Notes: generated by a model from the sequence alone, not told the origin. A DNA stretch of 64,000 bases from Deltaproteobacteria bacterium (GCA_016703535.1 JADJBV010000001.1:3772001-3836000); one strand, 5' to 3'. Shown: positions 46,333 through 56,513, counted from the first letter of the stretch. A program made the numbers and translations.

Positions 46333-48186
46333 TCAGTCGAAGCGGAGCGACCAGCTGTTGAGGGTGCCGACGTCTTGGCCCGCGCCGTCGATGACCTGCA
46401 GGCGCCACGAACCGGTGCGGCTTTCGCCGGTGAAGGTGAGGGCCGGGATGTCGATGAGGCTGAGGCCATCGGCGCTGCCGCCGGTGCGATCGTGCATCAC
46501 GTGTTGGCGGCCGCTCGGCGAATAGACCACCACCCGCAGATCCCCACGGTAGGTGTGGGCGATGTCGACCGAAACCCGCAGTTCGTTGACCGCGCCGCTG
46601 GTGGTCACCGCGATGCGGCTGCTGACGCCAGTGGTGTTGTTGTCGGGGATCGACAGCGGGGTGTCGGTGGCGCTGACCACCTCGGCCCGAGCGCCGGCCA
46701 GGCACATCTGGAGCGCCGGGGTGTCGGTGAAGGCGCAGTGGCCCGTGCCCTGGGCCTCGCAGGTGGCGGCCTGATAACAGGCGTATTCGGGGCGGAACTC
46801 GCAGGTGCTGATCAGGCCCGAGGTGTTGCCGCAGAGGTGGCTGCTGCAGCCGCCGCGCTGGCAGTCGACGGCCCGGAACTCATCGATCAGGAACCGCTTG
46901 GCCCCGAAGCTGTCGACCATGAAGGTGCCTTCGAACTGGTAGCGGCCGTTCTGCTCGGGGCGGAACTCGCGGCAGGTGCTGCCCCAGGTGCACTCGTTGC
47001 CACGGCAGCCGTATTCACCGTCGCTGCTGTCCCGCAGCGCGATGTTTTCGCCGATCTCCAAGGTGGCGGTGCAGGTGTTGCAGCAGGGGTTGGAGGGCTG
47101 GCAGGCGCGCCGGGTGCAGGCCGCGCCGGGAGCGCCGGGTTCGGCGACCACTCGCACGCGTTGGCCGCTGTAGCGGGCCGGATCGCCGTCGAGTTGAGCC
47201 ACGGTCACGTCGGTGTAACCGTTGGCGGTGGGCTGGCAGCTGGCGAAGCAAGGGGCCCGGATGCACTGGACCTGCACGCAGCTGTTGCCGGCCGAACATT
47301 CGGCGTCGGAGGTGCAACCGCCGGCGACGTCGTAGCGATCCACTTGGAAGCCGTAGCCGGTGACCGAACCATCGCTGGTCAGCTGGATGGTGAGCGATCC
47401 GCCCGAGACCGCCGGAGAGGTCACGTCGGTTTGGCTGCCGGTGTAGCTGGCGACCACCCGGTTGTTGGCGTCCAAGATGCGGACGAAGTCATAGCCCCGT
47501 TCGGTCTCGATGCGGGTGAAGTGCACGCGGATGGAGGTGGCGCCGCCTTCGGACACCGGCCAGGTGCGGGTCAGGTTGTTGGTGTACGGGTGGGCCGACT
47601 CAATGACCTGCGCGACCGAGGTCCAGACCTGGCCGTTGCAGCGGCCTTGCTGGGCGATGGCGACGCCGGCGCACTGGGCCGCGCAGGAGTTGCTGTAGGT
47701 CTGGCCGTCGACGCCGCAGACCGGGTTGGCGATGGCCGGGCAGATGCAGGCCTCGCGACGGAACACTCGAGCCCGGAAGCCCCAGCCGGTGACCGAGGCG
47801 TCGGTGGTGAAGCGCAAGGTGACGCGGTTGCCGTCGACCACCACTTCTTCACCGGTGCGGGTGCCGGTGAGTTCGGTGTTGGTGGCGCCCGAGACCGTGA
47901 GGAAGTCGTAGCCGGCCTCGAGCTCGAAGCGCTCCAGCACCACGCGCATCTGGGTGGTGTCGGCGTTGCCGCTGACGGTCCACTCCCGGGTCAGGCGGTT
48001 GGTGTAAGGATGGGCCGACTCGACGACCTGGACTTCGGTCCAGCGGCCACCGGCGGCGGGCTCGACATAGTCGATGCTGGACTTCCAATCGCTGGCCAAC
48101 TCGGGCTTGGGCTTATCGGCGCCCTCTTCGGTTCCGGCGCAGGCGAAAAAGGCCGGGATGAGGCTGAGAATCAGTGTTTTCTTCAT
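46333..48186 (-). CDS. CUB/Kazal/P-domain lipoprotein
   Basis: 617 residues from ATG 48186. The signal ends in PAFFAC (lipobox). Two CUB-like units (~45-135 and ~185-285) share the paired motif VESAHPYTN and YDF(L/V) with Y/F-rich ends. A Kazal-like unit lies between them (CICPAIANPVCGVDGQTYSN, with six Cys in Kazal spacing), the fold of serine-protease inhibitors. A Cys-rich region follows, then a C-terminal P/Homo B-like domain (DIAHTYRGDLRVVVYSPSG, SWRLQVIDGAGQD). No protease domain precedes it, so it is not a convertase. Together with the A2M pair, it suggests surface defence against external proteases. Confidence 0.7.
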   Translation of the reverse strand: MKKTLILSLIPAFFACAGTEEGADKPKPELASDWKSSIDYVEPAAGGRWTEVQVVESAHPYTNRLTREWTVSGNADTTQMRVVLERFELEAGYDFLTVSGATNTELTGTRTGEEVVVDGNRVTLRFTTDASVTGWGFRARVFRREACICPAIANPVCGVDGQTYSNSCAAQCAGVAIAQQGRCNGQVWTSVAQVIESAHPYTNNLTRTWPVSEGGATSIRVHFTRIETERGYDFVRILDANNRVVASYTGSQTDVTSPAVSGGSLTIQLTSDGSVTGYGFQVDRYDVAGGCTSDAECSAGNSCVQVQCIRAPCFASCQPTANGYTDVTVAQLDGDPARYSGQRVRVVAEPGAPGAACTRRACQPSNPCCNTCTATLEIGENIALRDSSDGEYGCRGNECTWGSTCREFRPEQNGRYQFEGTFMVDSFGAKRFLIDEFRAVDCQRGGCSSHLCGNTSGLISTCEFRPEYACYQAATCEAQGTGHCAFTDTPALQMCLAGARAEVVSATDTPLSIPDNNTTGVSSRIAVTTSGAVNELRVSVDIAHTYRGDLRVVVYSPSGRQHVMHDRTGGSADGLSLIDIPALTFTGESRTGSWRLQVIDGAGQDVGTLNSWSLRFD

Positions 48187-48378
48187 GATGTTTACCACCC
48201 GTCGGAGAGAGGGGCTCCTGACACCACGACTGGGGTGGAATGTCATCACCATTCTCACTCGGACGGCGCCAGTAGGCGCACGTACGGATGAGTAAATATC
48301 TTCCAATGTACGACATCGCCATACTCGTGAGGCCGACGCTTGGATCCCGAAGCCGCGGGATCAACGATGGGCCCGCCG

Positions 48379-49137
48379 ATGGATCTGCTGATCGCCAGCT
48401 TGTTGGTGTGGACCGCGACCTCGGCCGAACTCGCCCCGGCGCCGCGCACCCTGACCTCCACGACGTACGGCGGCATCACCTATGGCCTCAAGCCGCTGAA
48501 GGCGGTCGGTGAGCGGCCCCGCTGGAGGACCCGGAAAAAGGCGATCGAAGTGCCCGAACCGCCGCGGGACTGGGGTGAGGAGCGGTTTTGGCTCGGCTTT
48601 GGCCTCGAGTCCTCGCTGTTTCGCAGCCGAGTGTTGGCCGAGGACATGAGCATCACGCCGCAGCAGGAGGAGGTGCCGAACGCCCTGGTGCGGGAGGCGG
48701 TGCTGCTCTTTGGGATCACCGGCGCCGGTGAGGCGCGACCCCTGCCCTGGCTCGGCCTGGTGGGGATGATCGGCTACTACTTCACGCCCCGCTTCTTCTC
48801 GATTTCGGTAGAGACCGACGGCGCCGTCGAGACCAAACTCTCCTTTGCCCACGGCGGTCAGGCCACCGGGATGGTGCGGGCCTACCTGCGGGTCAACCAG
48901 CGCTTCGATCTCTTCTTGGGCGCCGGGCCGCTGGTGACGGTGGCCCACTTCCGGGATCGGGTCTCGGCTGGCTTTGGCGCCTTGGGCCAGGCAGGTTTCG
49001 TGTTGTCGACCCGCGGCTTCCCCGAGGCCCGGCTGGCCGGCTTCTTGCGCTACGCCCCCACCGGCGACGGGGACGAGCTGGATCTGGATCTGACCGGCGC
49101 GGGCCTGATGGCCGATGTGGCCTTTGGGCTGTTTTGA
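48379..49137 (+). CDS. Outer-membrane barrel-type protein
   Basis: 252 residues from the ATG at 48379 (MDLLIASLLVW), because the preceding codons do not look like a signal; earlier ATGs at 48340 and 48367 are possible. A signal peptide ends near SAELA. The rest is aromatic-rich strands (GLVGMIGYYFTPRFFSISV, GLMADVAFGLF) and the C-terminus ends in Phe, as outer-membrane barrels do. It diverges from the CUB/Kazal gene; the 192-bp gap contains an AT-rich patch near 48290-48320 that could hold promoters for either gene. Confidence 0.6.
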   Translation: MDLLIASLLVWTATSAELAPAPRTLTSTTYGGITYGLKPLKAVGERPRWRTRKKAIEVPEPPRDWGEERFWLGFGLESSLFRSRVLAEDMSITPQQEEVPNALVREAVLLFGITGAGEARPLPWLGLVGMIGYYFTPRFFSISVETDGAVETKLSFAHGGQATGMVRAYLRVNQRFDLFLGAGPLVTVAHFRDRVSAGFGALGQAGFVLSTRGFPEARLAGFLRYAPTGDGDELDLDLTGAGLMADVAFGLF

Positions 49138-49155
49138 CGCTAACCAAGGGATCCC

Positions 49156-51963
49156 GTGTTCCCCAAGCGCTTTGACTACCAAGAGGCCGAACCCCGCATC
49201 TACCGTCGCTGGAAGGATGAAAACGCCTTCCGCACCGCCTACGATTCGCAAGGTAACTTGCAGGACCCGTCGCGGAAGGACGCCCGCCCCTTCGTGATCG
49301 TCATCCCGCCGCCCAACATCACCGGGCGCCTGCACATGGGCCACGCCCTCAACAACACGGTGCAAGACCTGCTCACTCGGGCCAAACGCATGGACGGCTA
49401 CGACGCCCTCTGGGTGCCCGGCACCGATCACGCCGGCATCGCCACTCAGACGGTGGTGAAGAAGCAGCTCGACGCTGAAGGCATCGACATGCGGGCCTTG
49501 GGCCGGGAAGAGACGGTCCGCCGGATCTGGGAGTGGCGCAACAAGTATGGCAGCGCCATCCTGAACCAGCTGGAGCGGATGGGCTGCTCCTGCGACTGGA
49601 GCCGCACCCGCTTCACCATGGACGAAGGCCTGAACCGGGCGGTGCGCGAGAGCTTCGTGCGCCTCTACCAGGACGGCCTGATCTACCGCGGCAAACGGAT
49701 CGTCAACTGGTGCCCGGTCGATCGCACGGCCTTGTCGGACGACGAGGTGGAGAAGGAGGACGAGAAGGGGAAGATGTACCACATCCGTTATCCCCTCCAG
49801 GATGACTCCACTCAATATATGGTTGTCGCCACCACCCGCCCCGAGACCTTGTTCGGCGACGTGGCGGTCGCGGTGAACCCCAAGGACGAACGTTACGCCG
49901 CGATGGTCGGCAAAAACGTGGTGTTGCCGCTCCAGGGCCGCGTCATCCCGGTGATCGCCGACGAGTGGGCCGATCCCGAGAAGGGCACCGGCGTCGTCAA
50001 GATCACCCCGGCCCACGACCCCAACGACTTCGAGGTCGGGCAGCGGCACGAGCTGACCCCGATCAACGTGATGAACGAAGACGCCACCATGAACGAGGTG
50101 GTGCCGGAACGTTATCGCGGGCTCGATCGCTACGCCTGCCGCCGGAAGGCGCTGGAGGAGCTGGAGGAGTTGGGCCTGCTCGAGGAGACCAAAGACCACG
50201 TCTTGGCCATCGGCCGCAGCTACCGCAGCAAACAGCCCATCGAGTTCCGGCTTTCGGATCAGTGGTTCGTGAAGATGGGCCCCTTGGCCGAACAGGCCTT
50301 GGCGGCCAGCGGCTTCACCAAAGGCGGCGACGGTTGGCAAAAGACCGAACCCGGCGATCTGTCGCTCCACCCGAGCCGCTTCGACAAGGTGTACCTGCAC
50401 TGGCTCTCCAACATCCGGGACTGGTGCATCAGCCGCCAGATCTGGTGGGGCCACCGGATCCCGGCGTGGTTCCACAAGGAGACCGGCGAGATTTTGGTGG
50501 ACCTCGAGGAGCCGGCCCGAGTGAAGGCCGAGCCCGAGCAGTGGCGCCAAGAAGAGGACGTGCTCGACACTTGGTTTTCGTCTTGGTTGTGGCCCCTGTC
50601 GGTCTTTGGTTGGCCCGAAAAGACGCCGGACTTCGATCGGTATTATCCGACCACTGTGTTGTCGACCGCCAAGGACATCTTGTTCTTCTGGGTGGCGCGG
50701 ATGAACTTCGCGGGCCTGCGCTTCGACGGGCGCCTGCCGTATCGGCACGTGTACCTGCACTCGACCATCGCCGACGAGACCGGGACCACCATGTCCAAGT
50801 CGAAGGGCAACGGCATCGACCCCTTGACCTTGATCGACGGCGCGACCTTGGAGGCGCTGAAGCAGCCAGTGATGGACGCTCGGCCCTCCAACATGAAGGA
50901 GCTGTTGAAGCGGGTGGAGAAAAACTTCCCCAACGGCTTCGAGGCGGTCGGGGCCGACGCCATGCGCTGGACCTTGATCTACTCGATCACCGAAGGCGAA
51001 AACGTGCGGCTTTCATTGCCGCGCTTCACCGAAGGGCGGAACTTCGTCACCAAGTTGTGGAACGGCGCCGGCCGGATCTTGACCAGCTTGGAGGCCGAGA
51101 CGGTGCTGGACGGCCCGATCGCGCCGATGACCGAAGAAGACCAATGGCTGTTGGCGCGCCTGGACTCCACCACCCGGGTCTGCCGCGCTTGTCTCGAGGA
51201 CTTTGACTTCGGGAAGATGGCCCAAGAGCTCTACCACTTCGTCTGGGACGACTACTGCTCCTGGGGCCTGGAGTGGTCCAAGACCCGGCTCACCTCGCAG
51301 GATCCGGCGGAGCGGCGGGCGGCCTTGAAGGTGATGGGTTCGGTGTTGGCGGATCTTTTGCGCCTGCTCCACCCGGTGGTGCCCTTCGTGACCGAAGAGT
51401 TGTGGAGCCTGTTGGTGCCGCAGATGAACCGGCTCGGCTTATGGCTGGACGATCGGCCAAGCAGCGAGTTGTTGATCCGCGACCACTACCCGAAGCCCCG
51501 AAAGGAGCCCCAGCTCGAGCTGGAGCGCCGGATCGGCATCAAACAAGACGCAATCTCTTTGGTGCGATCGGTGGAGGCCAGCGGTTCGGTCGAGAGCGGC
51601 GACTTCACCTTGGTGGCGACGCCGGAGGTGAAGGGCCTGCTCGAAGGTGCGATCCGGGAGATCAACCAGCTCTCACCGCGCAAGGTGGTGTTGGCGGATC
51701 GGGCGCCGGCCGGGACGGTCGCCTATCCGTCGGCCTTCGCAGCGGCGCTCCACTTCGTGCCGGCCCCGGCCTACGTGGAGCGGCTCAAGAAGGACCTGGA
51801 GAAGGGCAAAAAAGATCTGGCCTCGTCCCAGGCCCAACTCGCCAATCAGAGCTTCGTGGAGCGGGCGCCCAAGGAGAAGGTCGACGAGATCCGACGTCGC
51901 GAGGCGGAGTTGACCACCACCATCACCAAGCTCGAGGCCGAGCTGCGCAGCCTCGGCACCTGA
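49156..51963 (+). CDS. valS: Valyl-tRNA synthetase
   Basis: 935 residues from GTG 49156 (MFPKRFDYQEAEPRIY). The class I motifs are HMGH in PPPNITGRLHMGHAL and TMSKSKGNGIDP (KMSKS). The editing and binding regions (TTRPETLFGDVAV, WGHRIPAWF, DTWFSSWLWP) and the C-terminal coiled-coil arm (VERLKKDLEKGKKDLASSQ) are characteristic of ValRS. It charges tRNA-Val with valine and edits threonine mischarging. Full length. The small toxin-antitoxin region follows. Confidence 0.97.
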   Translation: MFPKRFDYQEAEPRIYRRWKDENAFRTAYDSQGNLQDPSRKDARPFVIVIPPPNITGRLHMGHALNNTVQDLLTRAKRMDGYDALWVPGTDHAGIATQTVVKKQLDAEGIDMRALGREETVRRIWEWRNKYGSAILNQLERMGCSCDWSRTRFTMDEGLNRAVRESFVRLYQDGLIYRGKRIVNWCPVDRTALSDDEVEKEDEKGKMYHIRYPLQDDSTQYMVVATTRPETLFGDVAVAVNPKDERYAAMVGKNVVLPLQGRVIPVIADEWADPEKGTGVVKITPAHDPNDFEVGQRHELTPINVMNEDATMNEVVPERYRGLDRYACRRKALEELEELGLLEETKDHVLAIGRSYRSKQPIEFRLSDQWFVKMGPLAEQALAASGFTKGGDGWQKTEPGDLSLHPSRFDKVYLHWLSNIRDWCISRQIWWGHRIPAWFHKETGEILVDLEEPARVKAEPEQWRQEEDVLDTWFSSWLWPLSVFGWPEKTPDFDRYYPTTVLSTAKDILFFWVARMNFAGLRFDGRLPYRHVYLHSTIADETGTTMSKSKGNGIDPLTLIDGATLEALKQPVMDARPSNMKELLKRVEKNFPNGFEAVGADAMRWTLIYSITEGENVRLSLPRFTEGRNFVTKLWNGAGRILTSLEAETVLDGPIAPMTEEDQWLLARLDSTTRVCRACLEDFDFGKMAQELYHFVWDDYCSWGLEWSKTRLTSQDPAERRAALKVMGSVLADLLRLLHPVVPFVTEELWSLLVPQMNRLGLWLDDRPSSELLIRDHYPKPRKEPQLELERRIGIKQDAISLVRSVEASGSVESGDFTLVATPEVKGLLEGAIREINQLSPRKVVLADRAPAGTVAYPSAFAAALHFVPAPAYVERLKKDLEKGKKDLASSQAQLANQSFVERAPKEKVDEIRRREAELTTTITKLEAELRSLGT

Positions 51964-52127
51964 GCAGAAGGCCTCAGCGTTGGTGCGGGTCAGCACGCTC
52001 CACCCGCTACACACGGCTAAAGTCCGAGGAAGATCTCCCACAAGCTCCACCAGGGCCTCGCTCGACCACCGATCCGCTCGGGGAATGGGGTGGCCAAGGC
52101 CACTCGATATGGCCTAGGATTCCGCTC

Positions 52128-52382
52128 ATGAGCGCTGCGATCAAGAATGAGCTGCACCTGCTCGTCGACGAGATCCCGGAGGAAGAGCAAACCACTGCCG
52201 TCCGGTTCCTGCGTTACCTTCGCGACATGAAAGATCCGGTCCTTCGCACCGCTCGCAACGCCCCGATCGACGACGAGCCCACCACCGCAGAAGATCTGGC
52301 GGCGATGGAGGCAGGCAAGAGGGACTTCGAGAACGGCGACACCATCTCCAGCGCCGAGCTTCGACGTGAACTTGGGCTCTGA
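52128..52382 (+). CDS. RelB-type antitoxin
   Basis: 84 residues from ATG 52128. It is acidic and short, with an N-terminal helix of the kind found in RelB/DUF2281-type antitoxins (LHLLVDEIPEEEQTTAVRFLRYLR) and a flexible, acidic C-terminal part (AGKRDFENGDTISSAELRRE) that would wrap the toxin. It immediately precedes a RelE-like toxin gene, the usual antitoxin-first arrangement. Upstream, a TAGGAT near 52114 may be a -10 element, but the promoter is weak by eye. Confidence 0.75.
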   Translation: MSAAIKNELHLLVDEIPEEEQTTAVRFLRYLRDMKDPVLRTARNAPIDDEPTTAEDLAAMEAGKRDFENGDTISSAELRRELGL

Positions 52383-52385
52383 CAC

Positions 52386-52641
52386 TTGCCACCCTGGACT
52401 GTCGGATGGGCGAAGTCGGCCCGGCGCGACCTGAAAAACTTGGATCCGCCGATCGCCCGACGCATCGTCGAGGAGGTCGACGCCTACGCGCTCACCGGGC
52501 GCGGCGACGTCACCAAACTCCAGGGCTCCGATCAGTTTCGCCTTCGCGTGGGCGACTGGCGCGTCATCTTCGCCCTTTTGACCGACTCGAACAACCCTGC
52601 GAGTCGACGCCGTCGCCCACCGCCGGGAAGCCTACCGTTGA
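52386..52641 (+). pseudogene. RelE-family toxin, frameshifted
   Basis: From the TTG at 52386 the protein reads ARRDLKNLDPPIARRIVEEV and FRLRVGDWRVIFALL, the standard RelE/ParE-superfamily core. At about 52597 the frame breaks. In the frame that follows after losing one C from AACCCTG, the text reads LRVDAVAHRREAYR then TGA at 52639-52641, exactly the expected toxin C-terminus. The corrected length would be ~84 residues, the family's usual size. As sequenced, the protein continues for ~35 codons in a non-homologous frame. Whether this is an inactivated toxin or a base error in a CCC run cannot be decided from sequence alone. Confidence 0.75.
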
Positions 52642-52724
52642 CGCACTGCCTATTCTCCGACGGCAACGGCAACTGGTCGGGTGGTTGTCGCGATCCGATC
52701 CCCTGAGGGGCAAGGGCGGAGGGT

Positions 52725-53540
52725 TCAGCCGGTGGCCATCGGTTCGTCGTGGGTCGGCGCTTCGGAAGAGACGCCGGTCGCGGCCACCGGTTCGGGCGCG
52801 ACCACATCGACGGTGGCCCCTTCGGGGGCCGGCGGATCGGTCAAGGCTCGCAGTGAAGGATCGGTCTTGGGTTCACTGGGTTCGGTGCCCACCACGGTGC
52901 GGGCGCGGAAGAGGTTGGCGGTGCTCAACACCGGGGTCCCGGCCGGCTCGGCCAAGGGCGGGGTGGTGGGAGAGATGGTCGACTCGACGTCATCGACCTC
53001 GGCGGTGCGGCGGGTCAGCTGCAGACCTTCGTTGGGCGTGACCTCGGTGTCGAAGCGCTGCGGGAAACGTCCGGAGCGGGCGAAGGCCTCTCGGATCTCC
53101 GCTTCGGTGCCGTAGTGGTGCTCTTCGACGTGGACCGGCGCGTGATCGTCGTCCGAGTCCTCCACGATCACGGGCTCCCCTTCGGTGTTGGTCGGATCGT
53201 CGGGATCCGAGTAGGCCGCGGCGGTGTCCACGTCCCAGGTCTGGGTCGAGGCCGGGTCGCCCACGCCCTCCAGGATCACCACCTCGTCCATCAGCTCTTC
53301 GATGCCCCGCAGGGCCTCTTCGCTGGGGCGAAAGGCCAACACCGCGCCGGCGGGATCGCCGCTGATGAAGGCCACCACCCCGTCCAGGCTGATCTCGTCC
53401 ATCCGGACGGTCAGGGACTGACGGAACTTCAGCTTTTGGTGGGTCACCAAAAAGAGGCTGGAGGTCGATAGGTTGGCGACCTCGGCCTGAAACTCGGTCC
53501 CGTGCTCAGGCAGCACGCGGGCGGGCAAGGTCGCCTTCAT
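52725..53540 (-). CDS. PilZ-like domain protein with acidic/proline-rich tail
   Basis: 271 residues from ATG 53540 (MKATLPARVL), preceded by GGAG at a suitable distance. Residues ~1-90 resemble a PilZ fold: PARV (the 'RxxxR'-like loop is weak), FQAEVANLSTSSLFLVTHQ, then SLDGVVAFISGDPAGA. PilZ domains bind cyclic di-GMP, but the RxxxR signature is not clear, so binding is not asserted. The last 170 residues are acidic and Pro/Thr-rich and probably disordered (VIVEDSDDDHAPVHVEEHH). The c-di-GMP-making gene at 21.8 kb is not adjacent. Confidence 0.5.
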   Translation of the reverse strand: MKATLPARVLPEHGTEFQAEVANLSTSSLFLVTHQKLKFRQSLTVRMDEISLDGVVAFISGDPAGAVLAFRPSEEALRGIEELMDEVVILEGVGDPASTQTWDVDTAAAYSDPDDPTNTEGEPVIVEDSDDDHAPVHVEEHHYGTEAEIREAFARSGRFPQRFDTEVTPNEGLQLTRRTAEVDDVESTISPTTPPLAEPAGTPVLSTANLFRARTVVGTEPSEPKTDPSLRALTDPPAPEGATVDVVAPEPVAATGVSSEAPTHDEPMATG

Positions 53541-53619
53541 CGGGTCACTCCGGCGCCCATGGTGCGCCATCTGGCCCGGGACCACAACCCCGTGTCATGG
53601 TTGGGGCAGGCCCTCCCCT

Positions 53620-54113
53620 ATGCGGATCACCAACCTCAGGGTGTGGTTGAACCACGCCGTCAGGGAAAGCGTCGGCGCCGCCCGCCGGGTGGGACACGCC
53701 ATTCATCGCCGCATCAAGTCGTCCTCGGGCAAGGTCGAGGTCGGGGTCGGGATCGGCGACGACGAGTCGGGCTTTGGCGGGGGCCGGACCCAGGTCTGGC
53801 TCGAGTGGTTGGACGACGCCCGGGATCAGGTGCTGCGCTTCTTCGAGAAGAGCACCTTCGAACGATTCCCGCGCTTCGAGAAGTTCATGCGCCGTCTTTT
53901 GGGCAAACAGAAGCCGGCCGTGACCGCACCCAAGGTGGTCCCCAAAGGCCCGACCGGTCCCCTGGGGGCGAGGCGTTTGGGGGGCCCAGAGACGGCGGAG
54001 TCGGCCCGGCTCAAGGCCCAAGTGCAGGAGACCATCCGGGAAGCCCACACCAAAGGCCACGCCGGTCTTTTGGACGAACACGCGCGGCTGAAACAAGGGC
54101 CCGACGAAGGTGA

Positions 54114-54123
<10 letters not shown>
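53620..54123 (+). CDS. Small basic unknown protein
   Basis: 167 residues with a strongly basic N-terminal half (RITNLRVWLNHAVRES, AARRVGHAIHRRIKS) and a C-terminal helix (SARLKAQVQETIREAHTK) of coiled-coil style. No signal peptide or recognised domain. It is tail-to-tail with greB, overlapping by 10 bases. Diverges from the PilZ-like gene. Function unknown. Confidence 0.5.
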
Positions 54124-54581
<458 letters not shown>

Positions 54582-54704
54582 GGCGGACCCGGTAGGAACC
54601 ACGCCACCGGCCCGCCGACAACTGGCACCTAGATAAGGGTTAACCACACGGAAGGCCGCGCACTTCGGCGAGAGCACGCTGGAGGCCGCGGCTTGGGCTG
54701 GTCT

Positions 54705-56513
54705 ATGGTCGCCCCGGTGAAACCGGACGGGCGTGCGCTAGACATCGTGGTGGTCGGGCTGGGGCAGGCCGGAGGGAACTTGGCCGCCGAGTTCTTTCGG
54801 CGGGGATATCGGGCCCTGGCGCTGAACACCGCCCAGACCGACCTGTCAGCCTTGGACCCGGGGGGACTGTTCCCCACCCTGCCGGCCGAACGACGCCTCT
54901 ACATCGGCCTCGACGGTTATGACGGCGCCGGCGCCGATCCTTCCTACGGCCGAGACTGCGTCATCGAAAACGCGGATCGGATCCGGGCCGCGGTGCTCAA
55001 ACAAGCGGCCGACGCCGACGCGGTGATCTTGACCGCGGGCTTGGGCGGCGGCACCGGCTCGTCGATCCCCGAGTTGGTCAACGTCCTCAAGGACGAACAG
55101 CTCCCACTCTTGGCGCTCCTGACGTTGCCGACCGAATCGGAAAGCGGCATCGCCAAGGTGAACGCGGTGCGGGCCATCAACGAGCTGGTCGACGCCCCTT
55201 TGCTCGGTTGGATCTTCGTCGACAACGCCCGGATCGCGACCCTGAACCCGGACGTCTCGATCGTCGACTACTACGCTCACATCAACGGGCAGATCGCCCA
55301 ACCCATCGACGCCCTCAACCGGCTCAACGCCCGAGAGGAGCTGAAGGCGATCCGCAGCTTCGACGGCGAAGACTTCCGGAAGTTGTTGTTGTCGGGCGGC
55401 GTGCTCAACTACGCGGTGACCGAACTCCCGGGCATCACCACCGACGAAGTGGTGGGGGCGGTCAACGACTCCATCGAACAGAGCGATCTGATGCCGAGCG
55501 GCTTCGACATCGCCAAGTTGTCCTATCTGGGCTTGATCATCGAGGCGCCCGAGACCTCCTTGGCCAGCGCCGCGATCTCGACCTTCGAGGAGATGGACGA
55601 ACAGCTCAAGGCCCAGACCGGCGGCGCCGCCATCTACCACGGCATCTACCGCACCGCCCCGGGCCAACCGACCGTCCTGCGCATCCTGGCGGCGACCCAG
55701 TCCTTGCCCCACCGCATCCGGGAGGTCTTGGCGGACGCCAAACGTGAAGGCCAGGTGTTGGGCGAAAAGATCCGGGAAGAGCTGCCGACCTTGGAGTTGG
55801 GGGAGATCTCGGGCTTCGAGTTGTTCCGCACCAACACCCGCCCGAGCGAACGGCCCCGCCGGGCCCAACACCGAGGCCAACGCCGGCCCGCCGATCTGGT
55901 GGATGACCTCGCCAGCGAGATCGGCAGCAAGCGGGCTCCGGTCGAGGAGCCCCGGACCGAACACCTGTCCGAGCCGCGAGGGCTGCGCCTCGGCCCCCCG
56001 GGAAAATCAGCGCCGGCCCAAGTCCGAGGTCGCCCGCGCCGACCGGGCGCCGACGAAGGTCGACCCGCCCCCACGCCACCGCCCCCGCCTCGCCCTGGGC
56101 AAGGCACCCCCACGCCGGGCCGCGGCGGCCTGAAGGACCTGGGCACCGAAGAGATCGACGTGGTCGCCGAGTTGGCCGAACTCAGCCGCGGCGATGACGG
56201 CGGAGACGACGAACTCCAGGAGACCACCCCGGGCGTCAAAAAAGGCCCGACCTCCAAGGCCAGCAGCAGCCGGCCCGAAGACTACGATGGCTTGGTCGCC
56301 GAATACCTCCAGTCGAAGAACGCCCGCAGCCGACAAGAGGTGGTGCAGCGCCTGGAGAGAGACAGCACCAACGGCGACACCATGATCCGCTACTACGCGG
56401 TGGAGGCCATGGCCAAGTTGGGGCGCAAGGTCTTCGGCAACGCCTTGTTGGCGGCGACGGAAGACGAAGACGAGGCGGTGCGGCAGCTGGCCGTCGAGGC
56501 GCTCCGGGGCTAG
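54705..56513 (+). CDS. Tubulin/FtsZ-family GTPase with HEAT-like tail
   Basis: 602 residues from ATG 54705; GTG 54717 is an alternative. The GTP-binding core has VVVGLGQAGGN, the LNTAQTDL segment and GLGGGTGSSIP at ~112-122, the tubulin/FtsZ signature loop. A following SG(G)VLNYAV stretch and FDIAKLSYLGLII fit the fold. The second, GTPase-activation subdomain continues to ~360. Residues ~375-530 are a Pro/Arg-rich linker, then a short HEAT-like helical repeat (MIRYYAVEAMAKLGRKVFGN, EDEAVRQLAVEAL). It is distinct from the housekeeping FtsZ and could build a separate filament. The 22-unit palindromic array begins just after its stop. Confidence 0.85.
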   Translation: MVAPVKPDGRALDIVVVGLGQAGGNLAAEFFRRGYRALALNTAQTDLSALDPGGLFPTLPAERRLYIGLDGYDGAGADPSYGRDCVIENADRIRAAVLKQAADADAVILTAGLGGGTGSSIPELVNVLKDEQLPLLALLTLPTESESGIAKVNAVRAINELVDAPLLGWIFVDNARIATLNPDVSIVDYYAHINGQIAQPIDALNRLNAREELKAIRSFDGEDFRKLLLSGGVLNYAVTELPGITTDEVVGAVNDSIEQSDLMPSGFDIAKLSYLGLIIEAPETSLASAAISTFEEMDEQLKAQTGGAAIYHGIYRTAPGQPTVLRILAATQSLPHRIREVLADAKREGQVLGEKIREELPTLELGEISGFELFRTNTRPSERPRRAQHRGQRRPADLVDDLASEIGSKRAPVEEPRTEHLSEPRGLRLGPPGKSAPAQVRGRPRRPGADEGRPAPTPPPPPRPGQGTPTPGRGGLKDLGTEEIDVVAELAELSRGDDGGDDELQETTPGVKKGPTSKASSSRPEDYDGLVAEYLQSKNARSRQEVVQRLERDSTNGDTMIRYYAVEAMAKLGRKVFGNALLAATEDEDEAVRQLAVEALRG

